Positions 29,059 through 38,548 of a stretch of 52,758 nt of DNA are shown here, one piece after another. The DNA comes from Candidatus Omnitrophota bacterium (GTDB lineage Bacteria; Omnitrophota; Omnitrophia; Omnitrophales; Aquincolibacteriaceae), in the NCBI GenBank assembly GCA_016930235.1, contig JAFGHI010000026.1, forward strand, positions 1 through 52,758, written 5' to 3'. A program made the translations under genes and the position numbers. Each line of letters opens with the position of its first letter. Within the stretch, counting starts at the first letter, position 1. The notes beneath the pieces were generated by a model. It searched no databases. It was not told the DNA's origin and saw only the letters and a list, made by a program, of their open reading frames with translations.

Positions 29059-32000
29059 CCGATATTTTTAGCTTCAACGAGTTCGGCAATCTGAACCCAT
29101 AAAGCCCAGGCGGCATAAGCTTTCTGGTTGCAATTGACCGATTGACTGTGTGCGCAGGAGCTTGGGTACCAATCTACATTTTGTGTATGGGCGTTAGCGT
29201 AGTCAGTTGCCCAGTTACTGTCACGAGATCCGTTTCCATCGCTGTCGTAATCCATGTTGTCAGTGAGAGCCATATCCCCGTAATAGTTTCCATCAGGATC
29301 ATAACTTTCGATGTCCGCGAAATCATAAAGGACCCGGTTGCCTTCCTGGACAAATGCCCGGATCTGGTCATTGCGTTGGGCTAAGTTGCCTGTTTCACCG
29401 GTCCCGTTGACGTGGCCCGTCATATAGACGAAGACAATATCCGGATACTCCTCTTCAAACTGGGCCATGGGTTCCAGATACTGGGTTTGCATTTGTGCCT
29501 CCGTAAGACCGGCGGCTTGTCCGCACCACGACCAGATGACCACATTCACATCGCTGTTGGCCGGGTTTTCCAAGTATTCACGGGTCTCATTAACCCAGTC
29601 GGGATAATAACCGACGTCTTGAGCCATGCCGCGGTCGTGAATATCGAGTGCACCACCGGTACCGCCGTTATTCCAGGAAAAAATATTGGACGGAAGATCA
29701 AGCCCTAATCCTCCCTGGTTGGCGAAAGTGACAAGGCTGCTCATTCCTGTGATGAGCTGGCTTCCGTGCGACGTGTGTCCATAGACGATATGAAGAAGTT
29801 CCTTGGCCTTATTAATCTGTTCCTCGGTCAGCTGTGTGATATCGGTATCGTGATGATCAATGACAAGAGGTGCGTTGACTTGAGGGGTCGGGTTCACCCG
29901 CCGGACATTGATCGTGACCGTTGCGATATTGGAAACGAGACCTTCATTGTCCCTGACCGAATATTGGAATTGATCCTGTCCGTAATAACCGGTCGCCGGC
30001 ACATAGGAGATGCGTCCTCCGGTTAAGATATTGATGTTGCCGTGAGCAGCTTGATTTGTGATCGAAAGAGATGACGCATTGATAGGGCTGTCGATATCTT
30101 CATCGTTTAAAAGGAGGTTGATGGTTGCTGTCGTATCCTGGTCAAGGGAAAGTGTATCCCCGAGAATACGGGGAGCATCGTTCACGGGGTTGACCGTGAT
30201 TTGAACCAGTGCTGCCTCGGAATTGGCCTCGCCGTCGTTGGCCACATACGAGAAGCTGTCGTATCCGTAGTAATCCTGATAAGGAATATAAGTGCATTGA
30301 CTGCCGCTGCATTCCAGGGCACCGTGTTGGGGCTGCGACATACGGACGTAGGTTAAGGTATCGCCGTCCTCGTCGGTGCCCGAAAGCGTCAGGTTGAGGG
30401 TCCCTTCCTCATTGACTTGAAGGGTCCTTGCTTGTGCGACGGGGGGATTGTTTTCGACAACAGGGATCATGTTCTGAAAGAATCGGAAATCGATTCTTCC
30501 GGATCTTTTTGTGGTCAATGTTTGGTCCAATTCAAGAATGATATGGGCAATACGGGTCCGGTCAAATTCAGTTTCGGCCGCGTCAGGACTGGTTAAATCA
30601 AGGGCGTAGCTCTGAAATTCATTATCCAAGACAAGCGTGTATTCGGCGTAATGCCCCTCGTTGGAATCGTCGACAAAACGGATACGGACTCTTTTACCTG
30701 CCTCATCGGCCTTGATGCTGAGATTGAAGCGGTCGATTGCCATTGGCGATGAGGTATTGCAACGAGCCCGTACGGTGGCTCCCGGAGAACTTCCGACATC
30801 ATAACGGAATGCATGGAAGCCGTTTTCTTCAAAAAGGGTGATGTATCCCGGAAGCGACCCTCGGCCGACGATAGTACCCTCAGCGATCCATTCGGCATTT
30901 TCAATCGGGGCAATTCCAAAATCCATGTTGGAGATGGGGTTGTCTCCGGTGAGGACGGGACTGCTGATGAGACCGCCGACGCGGACCTGGATCTCACCGA
31001 ATCGGGAATCTCCGCGCGTGAGGGGATTTAGGTCATCGTAATGGTGGCGAAGGATGATCTTCTCGATTTGATTGTTTGAAACCAGTCCCCCAAATGAAAT
31101 TGGAAAAACATAGTTTTCAAAATCAGAGCCAAGTCTGATTTCATGGACCGATTCTTCACCCAAGGCGTTGACAAAAATGACTGTCATGGAAGGGAGCCCT
31201 TCAGTATTCGAGGTGCGGTTCAAACGGCGTATCCCGAGGACGACTTCATTTCCCAAGTCCATCAAGGCTTCGCTTTTCTCAAGGATTACATCTACCGCAG
31301 CTCCCCGGGCGGCCCCTAAATCGTAGCGATAGGTGAATCCGTTTTCGTTCTTTTCCGTAACTGTGGCGTAGCCGACATAGGGAGGAACGCGTTCCAGGGT
31401 GTTATACCCAAAGGCCCGGACTTCCGGTTTCCTCGGCAAATTCGTGACAGTTGAAACGGTTTCTTTTGCGAATTGAAAATCAATCCGCCCGCTCCTTTCA
31501 GAGGAGAGGGTCCGGTCCACCTCAATCACAATGCCTTGAAGTTGAGTCCTGTCAAAGCCATCTTCTGTATTTTGAGGGTCTTCCAGGTCCAGGACAAAAT
31601 TCCGGAGGTCTTCCTTAAGATCAAGCACGTATTCCGCGTAATTCCATTTGTCATCGATGAGTTGAACCCGGGCACGTGTGTCGCCACCATTATTTTTCAT
31701 GGCGATGGTGACATATTGATCAAGGGAGAAAGTTTCTCCTGGGATAAAACTGTAGGCCCGAGCGGTTGAGCCCTGTGATCCACCCACGTCGTAACGAAAA
31801 GCAAATTGTCCGTTCGTTCCTTCCTTTAAAAGGGTGATGAATCCAGGGACAGAACCCTGCCCCTCGACAAACCCCCAGGAATCGGTTCGCATGGCGGCCG
31901 GGAAAGGGGTCAAATTTGTTTCACGATACGAAATCCCAAGAATAGGATTATCACGCGCATATTCCCGGATGGGTTCCTGAATGCTGGGCATTTTTACGGG

Positions 32001-32258
32001 AATACTGCCAGTTCTAAGAAAATCTTCAGTTGTTAAAGGTCTATTCATATATTCCGAGGTCGTTTGTATTACAATGCTAGCCATCGTTACGGTGGGTTGT
32101 TGAAGAACAATCGTCGCGTTGTAAGAATCATTTTCATCGGCAGCTTGCGAGAACGGTGGAACCGGGAAGAAGATGAGCATAAGAGAGAGACAAACCGCAA
32201 TCTTTTCCGTATTTTTTCTTTTCACACCCTCAGAATTATAAGCTAGCTTTTTTACCAT
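29055..32258 (-). CDS. Large secreted multidomain protein: beta-sandwich repeats, two Ig-like domains, SGNH-like C-terminal domain
   Basis: Starts at ATG 32258, with AAGGAG 8 nt upstream; the track's first M is a TTG. Signal peptide about residues 19-40 (AVCLSLMLIFFPVPPFSQAA). Three beta-sandwich repeats follow: units at ~125-270 and ~450-590 are clearly homologous (both contain FAFRYDVG/FHAFRYDVG, AEYVLDL/AEYTLVL and SGRIDFQF/SGRIDFRF) and a diverged middle unit has TYRYDLGAARGA. Then two cadherin/Big-type Ig domains (~605-790; DEDGDTLTY, YGYDSFSYVANDGEAN, YGQDQFQYSVRDNEG). The C-terminal ~260 residues have IVYGHTSHGSQLITGM and VYMTGHVNGTG, like an SGNH-type hydrolase, and an EF-hand/dockerin-like calcium loop DYDSDGNGSRD. 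It is probably a surface glycan-binding adhesin or hydrolase; catalytic activity is unproven. Confidence 0.8.
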   Translation of the reverse strand: MVKKLAYNSEGVKRKNTEKIAVCLSLMLIFFPVPPFSQAADENDSYNATIVLQQPTVTMASIVIQTTSEYMNRPLTTEDFLRTGSIPVKMPSIQEPIREYARDNPILGISYRETNLTPFPAAMRTDSWGFVEGQGSVPGFITLLKEGTNGQFAFRYDVGGSQGSTARAYSFIPGETFSLDQYVTIAMKNNGGDTRARVQLIDDKWNYAEYVLDLKEDLRNFVLDLEDPQNTEDGFDRTQLQGIVIEVDRTLSSERSGRIDFQFAKETVSTVTNLPRKPEVRAFGYNTLERVPPYVGYATVTEKNENGFTYRYDLGAARGAAVDVILEKSEALMDLGNEVVLGIRRLNRTSNTEGLPSMTVIFVNALGEESVHEIRLGSDFENYVFPISFGGLVSNNQIEKIILRHHYDDLNPLTRGDSRFGEIQVRVGGLISSPVLTGDNPISNMDFGIAPIENAEWIAEGTIVGRGSLPGYITLFEENGFHAFRYDVGSSPGATVRARCNTSSPMAIDRFNLSIKADEAGKRVRIRFVDDSNEGHYAEYTLVLDNEFQSYALDLTSPDAAETEFDRTRIAHIILELDQTLTTKRSGRIDFRFFQNMIPVVENNPPVAQARTLQVNEEGTLNLTLSGTDEDGDTLTYVRMSQPQHGALECSGSQCTYIPYQDYYGYDSFSYVANDGEANSEAALVQITVNPVNDAPRILGDTLSLDQDTTATINLLLNDEDIDSPINASSLSITNQAAHGNINILTGGRISYVPATGYYGQDQFQYSVRDNEGLVSNIATVTINVRRVNPTPQVNAPLVIDHHDTDITQLTEEQINKAKELLHIVYGHTSHGSQLITGMSSLVTFANQGGLGLDLPSNIFSWNNGGTGGALDIHDRGMAQDVGYYPDWVNETREYLENPANSDVNVVIWSWCGQAAGLTEAQMQTQYLEPMAQFEEEYPDIVFVYMTGHVNGTGETGNLAQRNDQIRAFVQEGNRVLYDFADIESYDPDGNYYGDMALTDNMDYDSDGNGSRDSNWATDYANAHTQNVDWYPSSCAHSQSVNCNQKAYAAWALWVQIAELVEAKNIG

Positions 32259-32261
32259 CAA

Positions 32262-32551
32262 AAATTCTCCTTCTACCTTCCAAACTCATGAGTTAGGACT
32301 TACCGAAAAGGGAAAGAAACCCCTCCCGCTCTCATTCTTAAGAGTAACCGCTGAAAGTGGTTATTTCAAATAGGAACGATCAAATAGGATCATCATATAG
32401 CATAAGATATCATATTTTATGTGCTTAAAAGGGGCGAAGAGACTTTGAATGGCTCAAACGCAAGGTTGGGAAATCGTTATTCGGAGGCCATTGCCTATGA
32501 TAAGATGAAGTCTCATTTTTACTGGGCAGGTGCTTGAAATAAGGTTATGGG
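32262..32551. other. Divergent intergenic region with a possible 5'-UTR hairpin
   Basis: This 290-bp gap separates two divergently transcribed genes and should hold both promoters, but no strong -35/-10 pair is clear; TATGAT near 32498 is a weak candidate for the plus strand. TAACCGCT-GAA-AGTGGTTA (32345-32363) forms an 8-bp stem with one G.T pair and would lie in the leader of the minus-strand gene. The segment 32380-32420 is very AT-rich. No ORF is supported. Confidence 0.5.
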
Positions 32552-32980
32552 ATGGGAGAGAAAGTACTCTTTGTTTGCATTCATAATTCGGGAAGAAGTC
32601 AGATGGCCGAAGCCTTCTTGAAGGTTTTGGGAGGGGACCGTTTCGAAGTCGAAAGTGCCGGCTTGGACCCCGGACGTTTGAATCCTATCGTTGTCGAAGC
32701 GATGAGGGAAGCCGGGATCGATATTTCCACGAATAGGACAAAGAGCATTCAGGACGTGTTGAAGGGCCGAAAAACTTTTGATTTATTGATTACGGTTTGT
32801 GATGAGACAAGTGCCGAGCGCTGTCCTACGGTTCCCGGGAGCGGACAGAGAATCCATTGGGACTTTGAGGACCCGGCATCCTTTAAAGGGTCTTCGGAAG
32901 AAAAATTAAAGAAGACAAGAGCCGTGCGTGATAAAATAAAAAAAACTATCCAGGAATGGCTTAAGAAGGAATACGAATGA
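32552..32980 (+). CDS. Arsenate reductase/low-molecular-weight phosphatase family protein
   Basis: A 142-residue LMW-PTP-fold protein with the P-loop VCIHNSGRSQMAEA (C-x5-R) near the N-terminus and TVCDETSAERCP near residues 90-102, which supplies the two further cysteines expected in thioredoxin-coupled ArsC. This points to arsenate reductase of the Bacillus type rather than a protein tyrosine phosphatase. No ArsR repressor or ArsB/Acr3 pump is adjacent; instead its stop overlaps the start of an RND transporter (ATGA). The pairing may mean metalloid or oxyanion stress handling, but that is inference. Confidence 0.85.
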   Translation: MGEKVLFVCIHNSGRSQMAEAFLKVLGGDRFEVESAGLDPGRLNPIVVEAMREAGIDISTNRTKSIQDVLKGRKTFDLLITVCDETSAERCPTVPGSGQRIHWDFEDPASFKGSSEEKLKKTRAVRDKIKKTIQEWLKKEYE

Positions 32981-35900
32981 GTCCTTATCATCGAATTTCA
33001 GGGTATTTTGTTTCAAACCGCAAGTTGTCGACCCTTCTTCTTTTTGCGCTTTTCTTCTGGGGTGTTCTGTCTTTTATCCTGACCCCCAAACAGTACAATC
33101 CTGATATTGTCGCTCCTGCTTTTTTGATCCGTGTGGAAGCTCCCGGGATGACTTCCGAGGAAGTCTATGAGCTTGTCACTAAGCCTCTAGAAAATGTTGT
33201 GCATGAAATCCCCGGCGTGGAGGACATTTATTCGCAGTCCCAACAAGGCGGCGTTTCTTATGTGACCGTCCGGTTTTATGTTGGCGAGGACCTTGAAAAG
33301 AGCATGATTACCCTCCGTCAGAAAATCTCGACCAACCTGGATCTTAAACCGGTCGGCGCCAAAGAGCCCGTGATTAAAGCCATTGATCCGGAAGATTTAC
33401 CGATGATGACAGTGGCCCTTGTCTCCGAGAAATATTCTCCGGTCCAACTCCGGCGGATTGCATACTTTTTGAAGGATGAGCTCAAGATGGTTTCCGGGAC
33501 TTCGATCATTGAGGTAGTCGGAGGGCGGAAAAGGGAATTTCAGATTAATCTGGATCCCGAAAGGATGCTTTCGTCCAAGACCGATCTCCATGAAATTGAC
33601 CAGGCCCTGGATAAAACAAGCGTCCTGAAGGATCTCGGCCCCATGAAAACGGAAGACTGGTATTATCCCGTTGAGCTCGGAAGTACGGTCAACAGCCTTC
33701 CGGAAATCGAAGACCTTGTGATCGCTTCCAACGTTAGTGTCGGGTTGAAAACCCGCGAAGTCGCCGAGGTCCAGGAATCTTCGGAAGAAAGAACCAGTGT
33801 TGCAAATCTGACGCTCAAAGACAAAACGGTCCAGGATGCCGTTTTCCTGAGTATCGCCAAGAAAAAGGGCGAAAATATTGTTCCTCTGGCCAAACAGCTA
33901 AGAAGTGAGATTAAGGATCTCAGCCGGGAACCTTTCTTAAAGGATGTTCAAATTCTTATCTTACGGGATGAGGGTGAGGTGGCAGGTGATGAGATCGGTC
34001 GTTTGACGTGGTCGCTTATGCAGGCCATTTTGATTGTCTTTGCCGTTCTTTTTCTTTTCTTGAATGTCCGTGCGGCCATGATTGTGGCCTTAAGCGTCCC
34101 GTTGACGCTTCTGGCCGTTTTCGGGGTCGGGCTTTTGGCGGGTTATACGATTAATCGGATTACTTTATTTGCGCTGATCCTTTCGCTGGGGCTTTTGGTC
34201 GATTCCGCGACGGTCGTGATTGAAAACATCGTCAGAAATAAAAAAATGTCGCCGCAAGAACCGGTCGAGCCGATGATTGCCCGGTCCGTTTCCGAAGTCG
34301 GGACAGGACTTTTTCTTTCGACCCTGACCACGGTTCTGGCTTTTATCCCGATGGCTTTTGTGACGGGGATGATGGGCCCTTATATGGGACCGATCCCGTT
34401 TTTTGTACCGGCGGCATTGACGATTGCCCTTATCTTTGCCTACACGCTCAATCCGTGGCTGGCTTCTGTGATGTGTCATCGCGGTCAGACCATCCAGAAT
34501 GAACCGAAGTTAAATTTCTTCGCAGGCTTCCAGAAACGTTTCATGGTGTTTTATGAAAATTTGATGGAAAGCCTTTTGAGCGATTCCAAGAAACGGTTGC
34601 GTTTAATGGGGGTCGGCGTGATTCTGATCCTAATCGTTTCGTTATTTCCTGTGGTTGGCTTGGTCCGTTTCCGGATGCTGCCCAAGGCCGATCGGAATCA
34701 AGTCTATATCTATCTGGACCTGGACCGCGGGACAAGTTTGGAAAGAACGGATAAGATTGCGAAGGGGTTGGCTGAAAATTTGCGCAAGGAAAAAAATGTG
34801 ACAAGCGTCCAGAGTTTTGTCGGGATGCCGCCCATCCTTGATTTTAACGGGATGTTCAAGGATGCTTCGTCGCGTTCAGGGACTCATCAAGCGACATTGA
34901 GGGTGAACCTGCTTCATCACACCAAAAGAAAGAAAAAGTCTGAAGCTTTGGCCGTCAATTACAGGTCTAGGATTGGGGATTGCCTCAAGGATACTCCCGG
35001 AGCCAAGTTCCAGATTATTGAGGATCCTCCCGGGCCGCCCGTCCAGTCGACATTTATGCTTAAGGTCAAGGGAACAAATCCGGAACTCTTGAGAGAAGTA
35101 TCCCTCGATTTAGAGGAGAAGCTTGGGACGGTAAAGGGCTTAAAGGATCTTGATACGACCAATTTGGAGCCTCTCGATAAATACCGGATTTCGGTCAATC
35201 GTGAAAAGGCCGCTCAAGCCCAAGTGGGTACGACTGACCTTGCACGCGTTCTTACGGTGCTTTATTCGGGTGTGAAGATCGGTGTTTACCACGATGATCG
35301 GAATCAAGAACAGGAATATATTGTTTTGAAATTTCCCCGTTATTTAAGAAACTCGATCAAAGACCTTGAGCAGATTCATGTCACCAATGCGCTTGGCAAT
35401 CAAGTCCCGGTGAGTAAATTTCTTTATATCGAAAAGGTGCCCGCCGAAGAAATTTTCTTGGGGGATAATCGCCGGCAGGCTGTTTATATTTCCGGTGAAA
35501 TGGAGCAACGCAGCGTCACGTATGCTGCAATCGATGCACTCAAAATACTTTATGACTACCGTTTGCCTACGGGGGACGGAGAGCGTGAAAACTTTTCTCT
35601 CTTCGGCGCTAATTATAAAACGGTGGGGGGTGAAAAAATTCAGATCGAATTAGGAGGTGAATGGGAACTGACCCTGGAAGTCTTCCGTGATTTAGGGATT
35701 GCCATGGGAGTGGCTATCTTTCTTATTTATTTTGTGATGGTGGTCCAATTTCGTTCTTACCAGATACCTCTTTTTATTCTGGGGACCATTCCGCTTTCTT
35801 TGGTTGGGGTGATGCCGGGATTTGCCCTTCTTTATTTTATAGGGGGCGTCTATTTTTCCGCGACCTCGATGATTGGGGTGATTGCCCTGTCCGGGATTGT

Positions 35901-36171
35901 GGTCAATAATGCAATTATCCTGATGGAGTATATTCTTCAGAAAAGTGAAGCTGGCCGGCCTTTCAAAAAAGAAGTGATTATCGATGCTTGTAAGACAAGG
36001 CTCCGTCCCATTTTATTGACATCGGCGACGACGGTTCTTGGGACCCTGATGATTGCGTCCGATCCCGTCTGGGCGGGGCTGGCCTGGTCTATTGTGTTCG
36101 GATTGAGCTTGTCGTCGGTTTTAACGCTCGTATTTTTCCCGACTCTGGTATATCATTTTCAGAAAGCATGA
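32977..36171 (+). CDS. RND family efflux transporter permease
   Basis: A 1064-residue inner-membrane pump of the AcrB/HAE-like superfamily: one N-terminal membrane helix, a large periplasmic loop (PQYNPD-type entrance PKQYNPDIVAPAFLIRVEAPG), a membrane bundle about residues 340-475, a helix near 545-560, a second periplasmic loop and a C-terminal bundle about 905-1060. TM4 reads GLLVDSATVVIENI, keeping the first aspartate of the AcrB pair but with serine in place of the second; TM10 has GIVVNNAIILMEYI, with asparagine where AcrB has its relay lysine. No adaptor or outer-membrane channel gene is adjacent. ATG overlaps the ArsC-like stop. The substrate is unknown. Confidence 0.9.
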   Translation: MSPYHRISGYFVSNRKLSTLLLFALFFWGVLSFILTPKQYNPDIVAPAFLIRVEAPGMTSEEVYELVTKPLENVVHEIPGVEDIYSQSQQGGVSYVTVRFYVGEDLEKSMITLRQKISTNLDLKPVGAKEPVIKAIDPEDLPMMTVALVSEKYSPVQLRRIAYFLKDELKMVSGTSIIEVVGGRKREFQINLDPERMLSSKTDLHEIDQALDKTSVLKDLGPMKTEDWYYPVELGSTVNSLPEIEDLVIASNVSVGLKTREVAEVQESSEERTSVANLTLKDKTVQDAVFLSIAKKKGENIVPLAKQLRSEIKDLSREPFLKDVQILILRDEGEVAGDEIGRLTWSLMQAILIVFAVLFLFLNVRAAMIVALSVPLTLLAVFGVGLLAGYTINRITLFALILSLGLLVDSATVVIENIVRNKKMSPQEPVEPMIARSVSEVGTGLFLSTLTTVLAFIPMAFVTGMMGPYMGPIPFFVPAALTIALIFAYTLNPWLASVMCHRGQTIQNEPKLNFFAGFQKRFMVFYENLMESLLSDSKKRLRLMGVGVILILIVSLFPVVGLVRFRMLPKADRNQVYIYLDLDRGTSLERTDKIAKGLAENLRKEKNVTSVQSFVGMPPILDFNGMFKDASSRSGTHQATLRVNLLHHTKRKKKSEALAVNYRSRIGDCLKDTPGAKFQIIEDPPGPPVQSTFMLKVKGTNPELLREVSLDLEEKLGTVKGLKDLDTTNLEPLDKYRISVNREKAAQAQVGTTDLARVLTVLYSGVKIGVYHDDRNQEQEYIVLKFPRYLRNSIKDLEQIHVTNALGNQVPVSKFLYIEKVPAEEIFLGDNRRQAVYISGEMEQRSVTYAAIDALKILYDYRLPTGDGERENFSLFGANYKTVGGEKIQIELGGEWELTLEVFRDLGIAMGVAIFLIYFVMVVQFRSYQIPLFILGTIPLSLVGVMPGFALLYFIGGVYFSATSMIGVIALSGIVVNNAIILMEYILQKSEAGRPFKKEVIIDACKTRLRPILLTSATTVLGTLMIASDPVWAGLAWSIVFGLSLSSVLTLVFFPTLVYHFQKA

Positions 36172-36184
36172 GTGAGGAGGCGGA

Positions 36185-36949
36185 ATGAGTAAAATCCTGG
36201 TGGTGGATGACGAGACGGAAGTAAGGGGATTCCTGCATAACGTTCTCTCCGGAGAGGGCTATGAAGTCACGACAGTCCCGAACGGCCAGGAAATGTTTCG
36301 CATGATGAAACAGCAGAAGTACGATCTTGTTATCTTGGATCAGAAACTGAAAGGTGAAGAAGGGATTACGCTCCTCAAGCAAATACCCGGCGTGGTGGGT
36401 GAGCGTATTCCGGTTGTTCTTTTTTCGGGACACATTGATAAAGATGTGGAAAAAGAAGCCTATGAAGCCGGCGCGATTGAAGTGATCAGTAAAGGCGGGG
36501 CCCTTGTAGAACTCCGGGAAAAGGTGCGCCGGATTATCGCGGCCAAACACAGAATTTTCGGGGAAGAAGACCGTTTGAAGCGGGTGGATAGGATCCTGAT
36601 TGTCGATGACGAAGAAGAAATCAGGGGATTTCTCAAAGGATTTTTTGAGGATAACGGGTATAAGGTTTTTGTGGCAAAGGACGGCGAAGAGGCCCTGGTG
36701 CGGGTGCAAAATGAAAAGCTGCAGGTCATCCTGCTGGATATCACGATGCCGGGGATGGATGGTCTTCGGACCTTGAAAAAGATCCGCGATATTAATTCCA
36801 ATATTGGAGTGGTGATGGCCACAAGTGTCCAGGATGAAGATGTTATCCGGGAAGCAACATCGCTCGGAGCTTACGGGTACGTTCTGAAGCCCTTTGATCT
36901 GCAATACTTAGAAATGGTGGTCTTAACCCGTCTGGAAGTAGCAGCATAA
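36185..36949 (+). CDS. Double receiver-domain response regulator without output domain
   Basis: Two CheY-like domains in 254 residues. REC1 (about 1-120): KILVVDDETEVRGF, phospho-aspartate in LVILDQKLKG, and lysine in VISKGGA. REC2 (about 138-254): RILIVDDEEEIRGF, phospho-aspartate in ILLDITMPGMDG, and YVLKPFD. Both have the acidic pocket, aspartate and lysine, so both may be phosphorylated. There is no DNA-binding or enzymatic output domain and no histidine kinase nearby, so it probably relays by protein-protein contact. AGGAGG lies 5 nt before the ATG. The next genes are a sigma factor and its anti-sigma, which suggests partner switching (inference). Confidence 0.9.
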   Translation: MSKILVVDDETEVRGFLHNVLSGEGYEVTTVPNGQEMFRMMKQQKYDLVILDQKLKGEEGITLLKQIPGVVGERIPVVLFSGHIDKDVEKEAYEAGAIEVISKGGALVELREKVRRIIAAKHRIFGEEDRLKRVDRILIVDDEEEIRGFLKGFFEDNGYKVFVAKDGEEALVRVQNEKLQVILLDITMPGMDGLRTLKKIRDINSNIGVVMATSVQDEDVIREATSLGAYGYVLKPFDLQYLEMVVLTRLEVAA

Positions 36950-36964
36950 CATTCTTATACATTC

Positions 36965-37513
36965 ATGTTTTTATTCGTCCTGAATAAAAAGGCCTCACCG
37001 GAAGAAAAAGAACTCCTCGCGAAGGCTTTGCAATGTGACCTCAAGGCGGTTGAATCCGTCAGTCATCTCTATGGTGTTTCTCTTTACCGTTTTCTTACGG
37101 GTGTTCTGGGTGATCAAGAAGAACGGGTCCGCAAGATCATGAGCCAAAGCCTCTCGCTGGCGATTCGAGAAATCCCGCTTCTAGAAAAAGAGATTCCCTT
37201 TGCTTTAAGAGTGATGCGGCTTTTGGCACGGCGCTTACGAAAAGACCGCGCATTAGGGATGTTTCGCCCCGGGGATCATTCTTCCGGGAAAGAGCCGCGT
37301 CTTCGGATTCTTGAGGAAAGCTGGCGGAGGATTTCCCGGGAGGAGCGGATAGTGATCCTCTTACGGGATCAAATATTTTTTCTCTATGATGAGATAGCAT
37401 TTATTTTTGAAACTTCGCCGGATGCCATCAAAAAATTGCTTAAGCAAGCCCGAGACAGTTTCCGTCAGGCCATGAAAGCTGTGATGACTCAAAGGAAAAC
37501 AAGCCGGAAATGA
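36965..37513 (+). CDS. ECF-like sigma-70 family factor
   Basis: A 182-residue protein. Residues ~30-70 (HLYGVSLYRFLTGVLGDQEE) resemble sigma region 2, though the usual acidic DAEDLVQ stretch that contacts the -10 element is replaced by EERVRKIMSQSL. Residues ~122-170 (RRISREERIVILLRDQIFFLYDEIAFIFETSPDAIKKLLKQAR) match the sigma region 4 helix-turn-helix. No clear SD precedes ATG 36965, so expression may rely on coupling. The stop overlaps the following zinc-finger anti-sigma gene as ATGA, the classical sigma/anti-sigma arrangement. Confidence 0.75.
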   Translation: MFLFVLNKKASPEEKELLAKALQCDLKAVESVSHLYGVSLYRFLTGVLGDQEERVRKIMSQSLSLAIREIPLLEKEIPFALRVMRLLARRLRKDRALGMFRPGDHSSGKEPRLRILEESWRRISREERIVILLRDQIFFLYDEIAFIFETSPDAIKKLLKQARDSFRQAMKAVMTQRKTSRK

Positions 37514-38544
37514 ATTGCGAAGAGGTTAAAAGCAAAATTTATTCTTTTCTTGAGGATTCGATGGCTGAATCTTTGCGGCAATCGGTACGCGACCACCTGA
37601 TATGCTGTCCTCAATGCCGGGATTATGGAGAATCCCTGCAAACCCTCGCGAATGATATCGGTAAATTATTCCAAGGGGATTTGCCGCCTGCCTTCGTCGA
37701 CACCCTTCGGGGTGAAATCGAAAGACACCAGGAAAAACGGGCGCTTGTGAGGACGGGACTTCGAATCGGCCTGAGTGCGGCGGGACTACTCCTTTTATTG
37801 TATGCGGTCTGGGCCGGTGTTTCCCAATTGAGCGCGAAAACAAAGTTGGAAGCTGAGGAAGTGCAAAGGGCCTTAAGGTCTAAGGCCGCGGAAGGGACAC
37901 TCCTTGAACTGGAAAGAATGGATGCGATCCTTAAAAGGTCTATGGGCGAAGAGACTGCCAAGGACCGTGGGAGCGCTCATCTACCTTCTGTCATCCAATT
38001 AAAGCCGTTTCACTGGGACCTTGTTTTAAAAACGGAATCCCAGCGGGAGTTTTTAAGAAATCAAATCTCTTCCCTTCAAGGCGAGATGGAATACCAGTCT
38101 TCCCCCCTTCTTATTCTCCATCTTGAATTCAGCGAATTGAAGACACTCATGAATATCCTTGCCGGTTTCCCTTCCGTGAATAGAACGGGGCCGCCTCTGA
38201 CCCCGTCTCAATTGCCGGAATCCGAGAAACCGATCCGGGTTTCGCTTTGGATGGATACGGAGGAATTTTCGAAATCAGAGATTCTTTACCAGCACTGGCA
38301 TTTTAGCTTTCTTATGAAAAATAGTTTTTCTTTTTTGAATGAGTTGAAGGCCCTTGGCCTCCGAATAGTTCATGAGGCACCGGATCTTTGGGTGATCGAA
38401 TTGGCCGGAGCCGATTGGGATTTGCTGCAAAAGCTTATTGAAAATTTCCCGGGGCTTGTTGTCAATGATTACACCGACCAGAAACTTGGCGATTTAGACC
38501 CCAATGCGATGATCAGGGTGGTTATCTATATCGAAGAAGGATAA
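37510..38544 (+). CDS. Membrane-bound anti-sigma factor with zf-HC2 domain
   Basis: The N-terminal ~40 residues form a putative zinc finger: MNCEEVKS and RDHLICCPQC give Cys plus H-x3-C-x2-C, the ZAS/zf-HC2 pattern that binds ECF sigma factors in the cytoplasm. A single transmembrane helix follows at about residues 78-100 (GLRIGLSAAGLLLLLYAVWAGV). The remaining ~240 residues would be periplasmic and have no recognised family; they contain two similar-looking alpha/beta stretches. This fits a sensor that holds the upstream sigma factor until an envelope signal arrives. ATGA overlap ensures matched synthesis. Confidence 0.82.
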   Translation: MNCEEVKSKIYSFLEDSMAESLRQSVRDHLICCPQCRDYGESLQTLANDIGKLFQGDLPPAFVDTLRGEIERHQEKRALVRTGLRIGLSAAGLLLLLYAVWAGVSQLSAKTKLEAEEVQRALRSKAAEGTLLELERMDAILKRSMGEETAKDRGSAHLPSVIQLKPFHWDLVLKTESQREFLRNQISSLQGEMEYQSSPLLILHLEFSELKTLMNILAGFPSVNRTGPPLTPSQLPESEKPIRVSLWMDTEEFSKSEILYQHWHFSFLMKNSFSFLNELKALGLRIVHEAPDLWVIELAGADWDLLQKLIENFPGLVVNDYTDQKLGDLDPNAMIRVVIYIEEG

Positions 38545-38548
38545 CGGG

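Noticed and set aside
29142-32246. Several plus-strand ORFs (60-98 aa) opposite the large secreted protein
   Set aside because: They mirror the minus-strand reading frame, have no start signals and no domain features; the minus-strand frame has a signal peptide and repeated domains.
34180-35940. Inactive RND pump because relay residues differ from AcrB
   Set aside because: Relatives with non-DD TM4 and NN-type TM10 motifs are common in the superfamily, so the changes alone do not show loss of function.
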